Below are positions 1 through 8,919 of a DNA stretch of 64,000 nt, piece after piece. The position numbers and the translations under genes are program-made. The DNA lies in assembly GCF_014489615.1 (NCBI RefSeq), contig NZ_CP060825.1, forward strand, positions 985,001-1,049,000, written 5' to 3'. Source of the stretch: Streptomyces genisteinicus (GTDB lineage Bacteria > Actinomycetota > Actinomycetes > Streptomycetales > Streptomycetaceae). The notes under the pieces are model-generated. The model did no database searches and was not told the DNA's origin. It worked only from the letters and a program-made list of their open reading frames with translations. Position 1 is the first letter of the stretch, and each line of letters opens with the position of its first letter.

Positions 1-1255
1 CGGCGTGCCGATGCCGGGCGTCCCCGACAGTGACGAGCCCTATGTGCTCATCGCCCGTGACCTGGCGCCGGCCGACACCGCGCTGCTCGACCCGTCGCTG
101 GTCCTCGGATTCGTGACCGAGGAGGGCGGGCCGACCAGCCACAGCGCCATCCTGGCGCGGGCCCTCGGGGTGCCCGCGGTCGTCGCCCTGCCCGGTGCGG
201 GGGAACTGGCCGAGGGCACGCTGATCGCGGTCGACGGCAGCACAGGTGAGATCTTCGTGGAGCCGACGGCGGAGAAGCGGTCCGCGATGGAGCGCGCGGC
301 GGCCGAGCGGAAGGCGGCGCTGGCCGCGTCCACCGGTCCGGGCGCCACCTCCGACGGGCACAAGGTGCCCCTGCTCGCCAACGTGGGCGGGCCCGGCGAC
401 ATCCCTGCGGCGGTCGACGCCGGGGCAGAGGGTGTCGGCCTCTTCCGTACCGAGTTCCTCTTCCTCGACGACAGCAGCCACGCGCCTTCCGAGGAGAAGC
501 AGGTCGAGGCGTACCGCCAGGTGCTGGAGGCGTTCCCGGAGGGGCGCGTGGTGGTGCGGGTGCTCGACGCCGGTGCGGACAAGCCGCTGGACTTCCTGAC
601 CCCCGCCGACGAGCCCAACCCCGCACTCGGCGTACGCGGGCTGCGCTCGCTGCTCGATCACCCCGAGGTGCTGCGGACCCAGCTGACGGCGCTGGCGAAG
701 GCGGCCCGCGGGCTGCCCGTCTATCTCGAGGTCATGGCTCCGATGGTGGCCGACCGCACCGACGCCAAGGCGTTCGCCGACGCGTGCCGGGACGCCGGGC
801 TGGAGGCGAAGTTCGGGGCGATGGTGGAGATCCCCTCCGCCGCGCTGCGGGCACGTTCGATCCTCCAGGAGGTCGAGTTCCTCTCCCTGGGGACGAACGA
901 CCTGGCGCAGTACACGTTCGCCGCGGACCGGCAGGTGGGCGCGGTGTCCCGGCTCCAGGACCCGTGGCAGCCGGCGCTGCTGGACCTCGTGGCGCTCTCC
1001 GCCGAGGCGGCGAAGGCCGAGGGCAAGAGCTGTGGCGTCTGTGGTGAGGCCGCCTCCGATCCGGTGCTGGCCTGTGTGCTGACGGGGCTCGGTGTGACGT
1101 CGCTGTCCATGGGCGCGGCGTCCATCCCTTACGTGCGGGCCACGCTCGCGAAGTACACGCTGGCGCAGTGCGAGCGTGCCGCGGCCGCGGCACGTGCGGC
1201 CGACACCGCCGACGAGGCGCGGTCGGCCGCGCAGGCGGTGCTGTCCGGCGAGTGA
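1..1255 (+). CDS. ptsI: PTS phosphoenolpyruvate-protein phosphotransferase (enzyme I), 3' part
   Basis: Enzyme I takes phosphate from PEP and passes it to HPr at the head of the cytoplasmic sugar phosphotransferase system. The gene enters from beyond the left edge (first full codon at position 2), so its start is not in the window; about 418 of the usual 550-575 residues are present. Visible are the phospho-histidine motif GGPTSHSAILAR near visible residue 40, the swivel end DGSTGEIFVEP, and the PEP-binding TIM barrel with EGVGLFRTEFLF, LDAGADKPL, NPALGVRGLR and SLGTNDLAQYTFAADR. The active-site cysteine is in CGVCGEAASDP. All catalytic elements look intact. HPr and EIIA genes are not in view. 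A strong hairpin follows 16 bases after the stop. Confidence 0.96.
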   Translation, partial: GVPMPGVPDSDEPYVLIARDLAPADTALLDPSLVLGFVTEEGGPTSHSAILARALGVPAVVALPGAGELAEGTLIAVDGSTGEIFVEPTAEKRSAMERAAAERKAALAASTGPGATSDGHKVPLLANVGGPGDIPAAVDAGAEGVGLFRTEFLFLDDSSHAPSEEKQVEAYRQVLEAFPEGRVVVRVLDAGADKPLDFLTPADEPNPALGVRGLRSLLDHPEVLRTQLTALAKAARGLPVYLEVMAPMVADRTDAKAFADACRDAGLEAKFGAMVEIPSAALRARSILQEVEFLSLGTNDLAQYTFAADRQVGAVSRLQDPWQPALLDLVALSAEAAKAEGKSCGVCGEAASDPVLACVLTGLGVTSLSMGAASIPYVRATLAKYTLAQCERAAAAARAADTADEARSAAQAVLSGE

Positions 1256-1270
1256 TGCCGGGCCGTGGGT

Positions 1271-1307
1271 GAAGAGGGCTTTCCGCCGGTGGCGGGAGGC
1301 CCTCTTC
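1271..1307. terminator. Bidirectional terminator after ptsI
   Basis: A perfect 9-bp outer stem (GAAGAGGGC at 1271-1279, GCCCTCTTC at 1299-1307) encloses a second 5-bp stem (CCGCC/GGCGG), followed by CCTTTCTCCT. It lies between the convergent ends of ptsI and the hypothetical gene at 1356, so it can serve both. Confidence 0.85.
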
Positions 1308-1355
1308 CCTTTCTCCTCCGTCGTCGGTCCGGTCGGGGCAGGACGGGACGGGGTG

Positions 1356-2264
1356 TCAGTGGTGGTCGTCGGAATCGGTCGTGGTGACGGGGAAGCCCGC
1401 GCAGTATTCGACTCCGGGCTCGGGCGGGAGCGGGTCGCCGGTGGTCGCGTCGGTGCAGTAGGCGCTGAAGACCTCCCCCGCGGTGAGCGGGAGGAGGCGC
1501 CCCCGGTCGAGCCGCCAGCCGTGGAGGTAGTCCGGGGCGCCCGGCCTGGAGGTGCGCAGGACGACGCCTCCTCGGGTCCGCAGGGCGATACCGGCGGCCA
1601 GGACGGTCACGAACTCGGCGCTCTCGTCCGCGTCGACCGTCGCGGCCGCGGTGGTCTCGCCCTCGGCGTGGAGGACGGCGAGGAGGTGCTCGTCGGGTGC
1701 CGGGACGCTGCACACGAGGTGGTGGGTGCCGGGGCCGGCCACCTCGAGGAGGCGCATCAGGATGCGGGAGGCGCGGTCGAAGGAAGCGCTGCCGATGTCC
1801 TCGCCGCAGTCCGCACAGGTGCCGAGTCCGGTGAGGAGCACGGTCGCGTAGTGCCGGGTGGCGCGGCGGACGGTCGTCTCGACGAGGTGGGGCAGGAGGT
1901 CCGCGAGGGGTTCGCCGGTGCAGGGCACGACGGGACCGCGGCGCGCGAGTTCGGCGGTGAAGCGGCTTCTCGACGCGGGGCTGTCGGCGTCCAGTCCGGT
2001 GTCGGAGCAGTAGTCGGCGTACTCGTCCGGATCGAAGAGGGCGACCGTGGTGTGCAGGTGCTGGGAGGCGAGGGCGCGCAGCAGCCGGTCGGAGTGGCGC
2101 AGGTAGGCGTCGTGGTCGTGGTGGGTGAAGCTGCGGTAGCGGCGCATGGCGCGGAAGTCGCGCGGGTCGGCCAGGATGCCGAGGGTGGCCGGGACTTCGC
2201 GGCGCAGGACGCGCCGGATCGCCGCGTCGCCGCCGGGCCGGGTGGTCGGGCCGGTGTGGGTCAT
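1356..2264 (-). CDS. Hypothetical protein, 302 aa
   Basis: I do not recognise this family. The product is soluble-looking: no signal peptide, no membrane segment, acidic, ending in a Ser-Asp-Asp-His-His tail. A single CxxC pair (CADCGED, about residue 158) could bind metal or be redox-active, and there are scattered other cysteines. The middle segment (LLEVAGPGTHHLVCSVPAP) and the segment with DEHLLAVLHAEGE read like folded protein, and codon use is normal for the strand, so I take it as real. The ATG at 2264 is chosen because the reading opens cleanly there and a GGGGG stretch precedes it. It is transcribed alone toward ptsI. A 5-bp inverted repeat lies upstream at 2299-2313. Confidence 0.75.
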   Translation of the reverse strand: MTHTGPTTRPGGDAAIRRVLRREVPATLGILADPRDFRAMRRYRSFTHHDHDAYLRHSDRLLRALASQHLHTTVALFDPDEYADYCSDTGLDADSPASRSRFTAELARRGPVVPCTGEPLADLLPHLVETTVRRATRHYATVLLTGLGTCADCGEDIGSASFDRASRILMRLLEVAGPGTHHLVCSVPAPDEHLLAVLHAEGETTAAATVDADESAEFVTVLAAGIALRTRGGVVLRTSRPGAPDYLHGWRLDRGRLLPLTAGEVFSAYCTDATTGDPLPPEPGVEYCAGFPVTTTDSDDHH

Positions 2265-2298
2265 GGGGTCCCCCTTGAATGCCGTGTGTCACTGATCA

Positions 2299-2313
2299 CT
2301 CACGTTAGGTGAG
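2299..2313. promoter_or_regulatory. Small inverted repeat upstream of the 302-aa gene
   Basis: CTCAC-gttag-GTGAG lies 35-49 bases upstream of the start of the hypothetical gene at 2264. The position would suit an operator, but five-base arms are weak evidence and no -10/-35 pair is clear. Confidence 0.25.
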
Positions 2314-2376
2314 GGGTCTGACAGTGGGGCCCGAGGGCCGGGCCCGCGCCGGCTGCGCGGGCCCGGGTGCCGCGGG

Positions 2377-4353
2377 TCAGGCGCGGCTGCGGGCGATGTC
2401 CTCGTAGAGGCGGAGGAGTTCGAGGTTGTCGACCGATCCCGGGTTGACGGCCTTGGCGAGCGGGGTGCCCTGGAGGAGGCGTTTCACCGGGACCTCGATG
2501 CGCTTGCCGGTGAGGGTGTGGGGAACGCCCGGGACCTCGATGATCTCGTCGGGGACGTGGCGCGGGGAGAGCTGTTCGCGGATGGTGCGCCTGATGCGGT
2601 CGCGGAGGCCGTCGTCGAGTTCGGCGCCTTCGGCGAGGTGGACGAAGAGGGGCATCCAGTAGCCGCCGTCCGGCTGCTCGACTCCGATGACGAGCGACTC
2701 CCGGATCTCCGGGAGCCGTTCGACGGCTTCGTAGATGTCGGCGGACCCCATCCGTACGCCCTGGCGGTTGAGGGTCGAGTCGGACCGCCCGTGGATGACG
2801 ACGGAGCCGGTGGGGGTGATCGTGATCCAGTCGCCGTGGCGCCAGACGCCGGGGTACACGTCGAAGTAGCTGTCGTGGTAGCGGCTGCCGTCGGGGTCGT
2901 TCCAGAAGCGGATCGGCATGGAGGGCATGGGGTTGGTGACCACGAGCTCGCCGACTTCGCCGACGAGGGGCTTGCCGTCGGGGTCCCATGCCTGCAGGTC
3001 GGTGCCGAGGCAGGCGGCCTGGAGCTCGCCGATGTGGACGGGGAGGGTGGGGACGGCGCCGGCGAAGCAGCTGCACACGTCGGTGCCGCCGCTGACGGAG
3101 GCGATCCAGAGGTCGTCGGCGACCTCGTCGTGGAGCCAGCGGAAGCCGTCGGGCGGAAGCGGGGAGCCGGTGGTGGCGACGCAGCCGATCCGGGAGAGGT
3201 CGTAGTCGCGGGCCGGGTGCACGTCCGCCTTGGCGCAGGCCATCACGTAGGCGGCGGAGGTGCCGAAGAGGGTGGCGCCGGTGGCCTCGGCGATCTTCCA
3301 CTGGGCGCCGGTGGTGGGGTGGCCGGGGCTGCCGTCGTAGAGGACGACCGTGGTGCCGGTCAGCAGGCCGGAGACGAGGAAGTTCCACATCATCCAGCCG
3401 GTGGAGGTGTACCAGAAGAAGCGGTCGCCGGGTCCGAGGTCGCAGTGGAGGCCGAGCTGCTTGTAGTGCTCCAGGAGGATGCCGCCCTGGGACTGGACGA
3501 TGGCCTTGGGCAGGCCGGTGGTGCCGGAGGAGTACAGGACCCACAGCGGGTGGTCGAAGGGGACGTGCTCGTAGACGGGCTCGGCGTCCCCGGTGGTCAC
3601 CGCCGACCAGTCGAGGGCTCCCTCGGGGGCGGGTGTGCCGAGGAGCGGGATGTGGACGACGGCCCGCAGCGAGGGAAGTTCGCCGCGGAGTTCCGCCACG
3701 GTGCGTGTGCGGTCGTGCTCCTTGCCCCCGTACCGGTAGCCGTCGACGGTGAAGAGGACGACCGGCTCGACCTGCTGGAAGCGGTCGAGGACGCTGCGCG
3801 CGCCGAAGTCGGGAGCGCAGGAGGTCCACACCGCGCCGACGGCCGCGGTGGCGAGGAGCGCGGTGACCGCTTCGGGGATGTTCGGGAGGTAGCCGCTGAC
3901 CCGGTCGCCGGGGCGTACGCCGAGCGCGCGGAGTTCGGCGGCGAGCGCGCCGACCTGGCGGCGCAGCTCGCTCCAGCTGACCGGGGCCGGTTCGTGGGTC
4001 TCGTCCACGTGGAGCAGGGCGGGTTCGTGCGCCCGCGCCGGGTCGTCGGCGGTGCGCAGGGCGTGCTCGGCGTAGTTCAGTGAGGCGCCGGGGAACCACT
4101 GCGCGCCCGGCATGGACCTGTCGCCCAGGACCCGGGTGAAGGGAGTGGCGAACCGGATGTCGAACCACTCCGCGACGGCGCCCCAGAAGGTCTCGAGTTC
4201 GGCCACGGACCAGCGGTGCAGCGCCGCGTAGCCGCCGTCGGCCGGTGCTCCGTGGCGCTCGGCGGCCCAGGCCTGGAAGCGGGTCACCCGGGCGGCGGCG
4301 ATGCGGTCGGAGTCTGGCTGCCAGAGCGGGGCAGGGTTCGCTGCTGAGGTCAT
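2377..4353 (-). CDS. Acetoacetyl-CoA synthetase (acetoacetate-CoA ligase)
   Basis: An ANL-superfamily ligase of 658 residues, the usual length for acetoacetyl-CoA synthetases. It activates acetoacetate with ATP and CoA in the cytosol, feeding ketone bodies or leucine breakdown products into acyl-CoA pools. The N-terminal ACAS_N region (WQPDSDRIAAARVTRF) is followed by the AMP-binding P-loop YSSGTTGLPKAIVQSQGG near residue 275, WYTSTGWMMWNF, the VSGGTDVCSCF motif and the C-terminal hinge HGRSDSTLNRQGVRMG with the late catalytic lysine region TLTGKRIEVPVK. ATG 4353 starts MTSAANPAPLW and has GGGAG seven bases upstream; an upstream extension reads as non-coding. It diverges from the GH31-like gene at 4583. 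Confidence 0.92.
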   Translation of the reverse strand: MTSAANPAPLWQPDSDRIAAARVTRFQAWAAERHGAPADGGYAALHRWSVAELETFWGAVAEWFDIRFATPFTRVLGDRSMPGAQWFPGASLNYAEHALRTADDPARAHEPALLHVDETHEPAPVSWSELRRQVGALAAELRALGVRPGDRVSGYLPNIPEAVTALLATAAVGAVWTSCAPDFGARSVLDRFQQVEPVVLFTVDGYRYGGKEHDRTRTVAELRGELPSLRAVVHIPLLGTPAPEGALDWSAVTTGDAEPVYEHVPFDHPLWVLYSSGTTGLPKAIVQSQGGILLEHYKQLGLHCDLGPGDRFFWYTSTGWMMWNFLVSGLLTGTTVVLYDGSPGHPTTGAQWKIAEATGATLFGTSAAYVMACAKADVHPARDYDLSRIGCVATTGSPLPPDGFRWLHDEVADDLWIASVSGGTDVCSCFAGAVPTLPVHIGELQAACLGTDLQAWDPDGKPLVGEVGELVVTNPMPSMPIRFWNDPDGSRYHDSYFDVYPGVWRHGDWITITPTGSVVIHGRSDSTLNRQGVRMGSADIYEAVERLPEIRESLVIGVEQPDGGYWMPLFVHLAEGAELDDGLRDRIRRTIREQLSPRHVPDEIIEVPGVPHTLTGKRIEVPVKRLLQGTPLAKAVNPGSVDNLELLRLYEDIARSRA

Positions 4354-4582
4354 GGGGCGGCTCCCGGGCTGTCTCTCTCTGCGGTGGGTGCGCGGTGTCT
4401 GCGCGGCCCGCGGACGAACGGGGTGTGCGCGGACGCGGGCTGACAGGGACGATGCCATGTGATCGTCCTGCGCACCAGGGCTTCCCGTCCCTGGTCGGCG
4501 CGGCGGACATGTGCTCCGACCACGGGTGAACGGCAGTTGAACAGCGCCCGCGGCGCGGCGGGCCGGTGGCAGGGTGAGTGCC

Positions 4583-6931
4583 ATGAACGGTCGTGACCTG
4601 GTGCGCTCGGTGAAGAGTTTCGGCCCGTTGCGGGGCATGAGGGAGGCGCGCGCGGCGCGGCGGAGCCGTGGTGCCGGGGCGCAGCCGCCGGAGCGCGGCC
4701 CGGAGCGGGCGAGGGTGCCGGGTGCGGCGTGCGAGGCGCGGCCGCTGCCGGGCGGCGGAGTGGTCCGCTTCGCTCGCTCGGAGCTGCGGATCGTGGTGGC
4801 GGTGGGCGGTGCCGTCTTCTGCGGATGGGACGGGGCGGAGCCGGCGCCCTCCTACGGTCTGGCCGGTGAGCCGCCGGAGCCCGATCCGCGGGCCGGGATC
4901 GAGCCCGACAAGGACGGCGGCTGGCGGGTGGTGTCCGAGCGGGTGACGGTCGAGGTGAGCCGGCACGGCGGGGTGGAGATACGGACGCCGGGCGGGGTGG
5001 TGCTGCGCCGGGATCTGCCGCCGCGCTGGTGGGAGCCGGTGGCGGGCGGTCCGGCGCGCTGGTCGCTGCGCAGCGAGGTGCCGCCGGACGCGCGGGTCTT
5101 CGGGCTGGGCGGCCGGGCGTCCGGTGTGCGGCTGCGGGAGACGGCGTACCGGTTGTGGAACGGCGGCGCGGCGGGTCCGGGGGCGGTGGAGGGTGCCCCG
5201 CCGATCTCGATGCCGGTGCAGACCGTGGTGGCCGACGCGGGGACCCATCTGGTGTTCCACGACACCACGTGGGGTGGCAGGGTCACGGTCCGGGAGGGGC
5301 AGGAGGGCGCCGGCTCCGGGCACGACCGGCCGGGGACGATCGAGATGCGGATGGACGGCGGGCCGCTGCGCAGTTGGGTGGTGGTGGGTTCGCCGGCCCG
5401 GGTGCTGAGCGGATACGCCCAGCTCACGGGTGCTCCGGCGCTGCCGCCGTCGTGGGCGCTCGGCCGTCACCACGCGGGCGGGACGGCCGCGGACGAGCGC
5501 CGGGTGCGGGAACTGGCGGAGGAGAGCCGGGAGCGGAGCGTGCCGCTGTCCGCGGTGCACCTGGGCGGCCCGTCGGACGGCGGGGAGCCGTTCGCGCTGG
5601 ACGGAGGCCTCTTCCCGGCGCTGCCGGCCCTCGCCAAGGACCTGGCCGAGGACGATGTGCGGCTGGTGCGGGTGGTGGACCCGGCGGTGGGCGTGCGGCC
5701 GGAGGGCGCGGTCTACGCCGGCGGGGCGGCAGCCGGGGTGTTCCTCAGGGACGCGGACGGCGGGGAGCTGCGGAGCGGAGGCGGGAGCGGCGGGGCCGGC
5801 CGGGTGCACCCGGACTTCACGGATCCGCGGGCCCGTGCGTGGTGGGCGGAGTGGTACGAGGACCTGGTGGCCCAGGGCTTCTCGGGTGTGTGGCACGAGC
5901 CGGAGGGGCGGGGGCTCGCGGCGGCGGGCGGGCTGCCTCCGGTGACGCCCCGGGTGCTGGAGGGCCGGGGCGGGGACGGCCGGGAGGCGCACAACGTCGC
6001 CGGGACGGCGATGGCGCGGGCCGCCTGGGACGGGCTGCGCGGGTGCCGTCCGGCCGAGCGGCCGTTCGTCGTCTCGCGTTCGGGCTGGGCGGGCATGCAG
6101 CGGTACGGCGGGGCCTGGTGCGACGAGGTGCCGGAGGGCTGGCCGGGACTGCGTGCCGCCCTCTCGCTGGTGCTGGGCCTCGGTCTGAGCGGCGTGCCCC
6201 TCGCGGGGGCGCGCACCGCGACGGCTCCGGATGGGCTCGGCGGGGCGGACGGTGAGCACTCTGCGGAGCTGTCGCTGCGGGGCGTCCAGCTGGGCGCGTA
6301 TCTGCCGCTGCTGCTCACGGCCGGTGGGCCGGAGGCCGCCGGGCCGTACGCGGACGCGGTGGCGGCGGCCCTGCGTGAGCGGGAACGTCTCCGTCCGTAC
6401 CTGGTGTCCCTGGCGCATCTGTCCCGGCTGACCGGTGCGCCGATGGTCCGTCCGCTGTGGTGGGGGTGTCCGGAGGACCGTGCGCTGCGGGACTGCGAGG
6501 ACGCCTTCCTGCTGGGCGACTCGCTGCTGGTGGCTCCGGTGCTGGAGCCGGGGGCGGTGCGCCGGTCGGTGCGGCTGCCGCGTGGGCGCTGGTACGACAC
6601 GGCGACGGAACGGGTGTTCGAGGGGCCGGGGACCGTGACGCCGGACGCGCCGCCGGAGCGGATCCCGGTGCTTGCGAGGGCCGGGACGGTGTTCGCCGTG
6701 CGGGGTGCGGACGGCGCGGTGGAGCTGGAGGTGTGGGCTCCGGCGCCGGGGCGCAAGGGCGGCGGGCTGGTGGTCCGCGACAGCGGTGACGGCTGGGCGG
6801 AGCCGGAGATCGAGCGGTACGCGAGCGGCTGGGACGGCGGCCGGGTGGTCGTCGAGCGCTGGGCGGGCGAGGACCGGGTGCCCGTCACCAAGGGGCTGCG
6901 GGTGCGTGGTCGGCCCCGCGGGGCGGCGTGA
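4583..6931 (+). CDS. Glycoside hydrolase family 31 homologue with missing catalytic residues
   Basis: The 782-residue product has GH31 architecture: an N-terminal galactose-mutarotase-like domain (VFGLGGRASGVRLRETAYRLWN), a TIM barrel and C-terminal beta domains (LPRGRWYDTATERVFEG). Active family members are alpha-glucosidases or alpha-xylosidases. Here the nucleophile motif, WxDMNEP in the family, reads WHEPEG at residues 437-442. The acid/base motif, WSGD in relatives, reads WCDE at 512-515. The substrate-binding HLDIDY segment reads HLGGPSDG, and GPDVGGF reads GARTATA. Surrounding framework (SRSGWAGMQRYGG, LSLVLGLGLSGVP) is well kept and the frame is open for 2.3 kb, so this looks like a maintained pseudoenzyme rather than decay. 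ATG 4583 with AGGGTGAG upstream is preferred to GTG 4574. No signal peptide is visible. Confidence 0.85.
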   Translation: MNGRDLVRSVKSFGPLRGMREARAARRSRGAGAQPPERGPERARVPGAACEARPLPGGGVVRFARSELRIVVAVGGAVFCGWDGAEPAPSYGLAGEPPEPDPRAGIEPDKDGGWRVVSERVTVEVSRHGGVEIRTPGGVVLRRDLPPRWWEPVAGGPARWSLRSEVPPDARVFGLGGRASGVRLRETAYRLWNGGAAGPGAVEGAPPISMPVQTVVADAGTHLVFHDTTWGGRVTVREGQEGAGSGHDRPGTIEMRMDGGPLRSWVVVGSPARVLSGYAQLTGAPALPPSWALGRHHAGGTAADERRVRELAEESRERSVPLSAVHLGGPSDGGEPFALDGGLFPALPALAKDLAEDDVRLVRVVDPAVGVRPEGAVYAGGAAAGVFLRDADGGELRSGGGSGGAGRVHPDFTDPRARAWWAEWYEDLVAQGFSGVWHEPEGRGLAAAGGLPPVTPRVLEGRGGDGREAHNVAGTAMARAAWDGLRGCRPAERPFVVSRSGWAGMQRYGGAWCDEVPEGWPGLRAALSLVLGLGLSGVPLAGARTATAPDGLGGADGEHSAELSLRGVQLGAYLPLLLTAGGPEAAGPYADAVAAALRERERLRPYLVSLAHLSRLTGAPMVRPLWWGCPEDRALRDCEDAFLLGDSLLVAPVLEPGAVRRSVRLPRGRWYDTATERVFEGPGTVTPDAPPERIPVLARAGTVFAVRGADGAVELEVWAPAPGRKGGGLVVRDSGDGWAEPEIERYASGWDGGRVVVERWAGEDRVPVTKGLRVRGRPRGAA

Positions 6932-6989
6932 GCGGCCTCCCCTGTCGGTGACGTTGCCCGGGCACGCCGCCCTCGGGAGTGTGGCTCCC

Positions 6990-7505
6990 TCAGGGAGCGG
7001 CGAGGGCCGCGGCGTAGTCGCCGGCGAACCAGCGTCCTGCCGCGACGGTGTGCAGAGGGAACGCGAGCGTCGCCGGTGCGTCGAGCAGGTGCCAGCCGTC
7101 GGTCTCGTCGGTGGGCCGCGAGGGCGGCAGGTCGCCCAGGGGCCGCTCGGGCAGGAGTCCGAACAGCAGCAGGTGCCCGCCCGGCGAGCTCAGCGCGTCG
7201 GCGAGCCGTACGTCGCCCGCCTCGGCGCGGATGCCGGTCTCCTCGGCCAGTTCGCGGACCACCGCCCGGCGCCAGTCCTCGGCGTGGTCGACGAAACCAC
7301 CGGGCAGGGCGGTCCCGCCGAGGGCCGGCTGGATGGCGCGGGTGACGACCACGAGTCCGGTCCGGTCGCGGTCGCGGACGGGCAGCAGCGCGACGGCGAC
7401 CGGCAGGGGGTTGCGGTACGCGGTGAGGCCGCAGGACGCGCAGGTGCGGGGCCAGCCGGCGCCGGCGCCCCAGGGCGCTCCGCAGTTGCCGCAGTAGGAG
7501 TCCAT
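6990..7505 (-). CDS. NUDIX hydrolase with N-terminal zinc ribbon
   Basis: A 171-residue NUDIX protein that would hydrolyse a nucleoside diphosphate linked to another moiety; the substrate cannot be read from sequence. The NUDIX box is complete: GGFVDHAEDWRRAVVRELAE followed by ETGI, giving G-x5-E-x7-REL-x-EE-x-GI near residues 72-94. Two CxxC pairs in the first 30 residues (CGNC and CASC) form a zinc ribbon as in NADH-pyrophosphatase-like NUDIX proteins. ATG 7505 (MDSYCGNCG) is chosen; GTG 7511 in frame would add two residues. Its start lies only 66 bases from the divergent dipeptidase gene, so the two promoters must share that space. Confidence 0.88.
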   Translation of the reverse strand: MDSYCGNCGAPWGAGAGWPRTCASCGLTAYRNPLPVAVALLPVRDRDRTGLVVVTRAIQPALGGTALPGGFVDHAEDWRRAVVRELAEETGIRAEAGDVRLADALSSPGGHLLLFGLLPERPLGDLPPSRPTDETDGWHLLDAPATLAFPLHTVAAGRWFAGDYAAALAAP

Positions 7506-7571
7506 GGACACGGGCGGACTGTATCCGATCTCCCTTTCACGGCGGGCCTGTTCCTGGTAGACCGTGGGCCC

Positions 7572-8384
7572 ATGACACGACTGGGAACCGCATTACGGCG
7601 GGTGGCGGCGGTGGCCGCCTGTCTGATCGCCGCCGCATCCGTCCCGTCGCCCGCGCAGGCGAAGCCGGAACCGAAGGCTCCGCGGGAGTTCGCCGACCTG
7701 CGTGCCGTGGCGCCGACGATCCTGCACGAGATCCGGTACACGGGGCCGCACAACTTCGTCGGTGTGCCCGTCGACGGCTACCGGCGCCCGCTGTGCATCC
7801 TGACCCGTCCCGCGGCCCAGGCCCTGGCGCGGGCCCAGCGGACGCTGCTGCGGCAGGGGTACTCGCTGAAGGTGTACGACTGCTACCGGCCGCAGCGGGC
7901 TGTCGACCACTTCGTGGAGTGGGCGAAGGACCTCTCCGACGAGCGGATGAAGGCGGAGTTCTATCCGCGGGTCGAGAAGTCGCGGCTGTTCGCCGACGGT
8001 TACATCGCGGAGAAGTCCGGACACAGCCGGGGCAGCACCGTCGACCTCACCCTCGTACGGCTGCCGGCGGCCCCGGCGCGACCGTATGTGCCGGGCGAGC
8101 CACTGGCCGCCTGCCATGCGCCGCAGGAGGAGCGGTTCCCGGACAACTCCGTGGACATGGGCACCGGGTACGACTGCTTCGACACCCTCTCGCACACGGA
8201 CGACCCGCGCGTCACCGGCGTCCAGCGGGCCAACCGGCAGCTGCTGCGGGGGGTGCTGGCCGCGGAGGGCTTCGTGAACCTCCCGGAGGAGTGGTGGCAC
8301 TTCACGTACCGGCCCGAGGTCTTCCCCGACACGTACTTCGACTTCCCGGTGACGGAGCGGTCGCTGCGGGGGCATGGGGGCTGA
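7572..8384 (+). CDS. Secreted D-alanyl-D-alanine dipeptidase, VanX family
   Basis: A 270-residue zinc dipeptidase (peptidase family M15D) predicted to cleave D-Ala-D-Ala or related peptidoglycan dipeptides. A Sec signal peptide covers about residues 1-29 (RVAAVAACLIAAASV, cleavage after PAQA), so it acts outside the membrane. The metal-binding and catalytic motifs are intact: SGHSRGSTVD (the SxHxxGxAxD motif) near residue 155 and EEWWHF near residue 240; YDCYRPQRAV is the conserved arginine segment. Cytoplasmic VanX enzymes lack a signal, so this is more like the exported housekeeping DdpX-type than a vancomycin-resistance VanX. There are no vanHA genes nearby. Confidence 0.9.
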   Translation: MTRLGTALRRVAAVAACLIAAASVPSPAQAKPEPKAPREFADLRAVAPTILHEIRYTGPHNFVGVPVDGYRRPLCILTRPAAQALARAQRTLLRQGYSLKVYDCYRPQRAVDHFVEWAKDLSDERMKAEFYPRVEKSRLFADGYIAEKSGHSRGSTVDLTLVRLPAAPARPYVPGEPLAACHAPQEERFPDNSVDMGTGYDCFDTLSHTDDPRVTGVQRANRQLLRGVLAAEGFVNLPEEWWHFTYRPEVFPDTYFDFPVTERSLRGHGG

Positions 8385-8415
8385 CGCAGGCTCGGAGCGG
8401 GGTTACCGTGCGGTC

Positions 8416-8763
8416 ATGACGCAGCGCACGTTCGATTCCTACGAAGAATTCTGGCCCTACTACGTCGCGATGCACTCGCGGGCCGCCACCCGCTGGGTGC
8501 ATCTGACGGGCACCCTGACGGGGCTCGCGATCACCGCCTACGGGTTGGCGCGCGGGCGGCTGCGGTACGCGGCCGCCCTGCCGCTGATCGGCTACGGCAC
8601 GGCGTGGCCCGCGCACTTCCTGATAGAGAAGAACAATCCGGCGACCTTCGGGCATCCGGCGTGGTCGCTGCGCGGCGACGCGCAGATGATCCGGATGATG
8701 CTGGCGGGCCGGGACGCGGAGCTCGCCGAGATCGCCGGGAAGTGGCTCGCCGAGAACGGCTGA
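8416..8763 (+). CDS. Mpo1-like (DUF962) membrane protein
   Basis: A 115-residue protein of the DUF962/Mpo1 family, whose yeast member is a haem/iron-linked dioxygenase of 2-hydroxy fatty acids in the membrane; the bacterial role is not established. Two hydrophobic segments (about residues 31-47 and 55-75) are seen, and the family histidines occur in HSRAATRWVH and AHFLIEKNNPATFGHP. ATG 8416 lies 31 bases after the dipeptidase stop, so the two are probably co-transcribed. A strong hairpin follows at 8800-8835. Confidence 0.85.
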   Translation: MTQRTFDSYEEFWPYYVAMHSRAATRWVHLTGTLTGLAITAYGLARGRLRYAAALPLIGYGTAWPAHFLIEKNNPATFGHPAWSLRGDAQMIRMMLAGRDAELAEIAGKWLAENG

Positions 8764-8799
8764 GACCCCGCCGCAGCAGCGGAGGGGCTCCGGGAACGC

Positions 8800-8835
8800 G
8801 CGGTCCGTACCCCGGTCGGTGGGGGTACGGACCGC
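8800..8835. terminator. Convergent terminator, 14-bp stem
   Basis: A perfect stem, GCGGTCCGTACCCC at 8800-8813 pairing with GGGGTACGGACCGC at 8822-8835, with an 8-base loop. It sits between the convergent Mpo1-like gene and the conservon, and there is no T-run, as is usual in Streptomyces. Confidence 0.85.
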
Positions 8836-8919
8836 GTGCCGCCGGACGCACGGTCCGGACCGGCCGGGCGGCGACCGGGCGGACCGGGCCGGGTGGTGAC
8901 CGGCCGGCCCGGATCGCGC

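Noticed and set aside
2300..6418. 1372-codon open frame on the minus strand across the acetoacetyl-CoA ligase and GH31 genes
   Set aside because: Arg/Pro/His-rich translation with no domain, a shadow of high-GC genes; both real genes have clear motifs in other frames.
7572..8384. Vancomycin-resistance vanX
   Set aside because: It has a secretion signal and no vanH/vanA/vanS/vanR neighbours, so a peptidoglycan-recycling dipeptidase is more likely.
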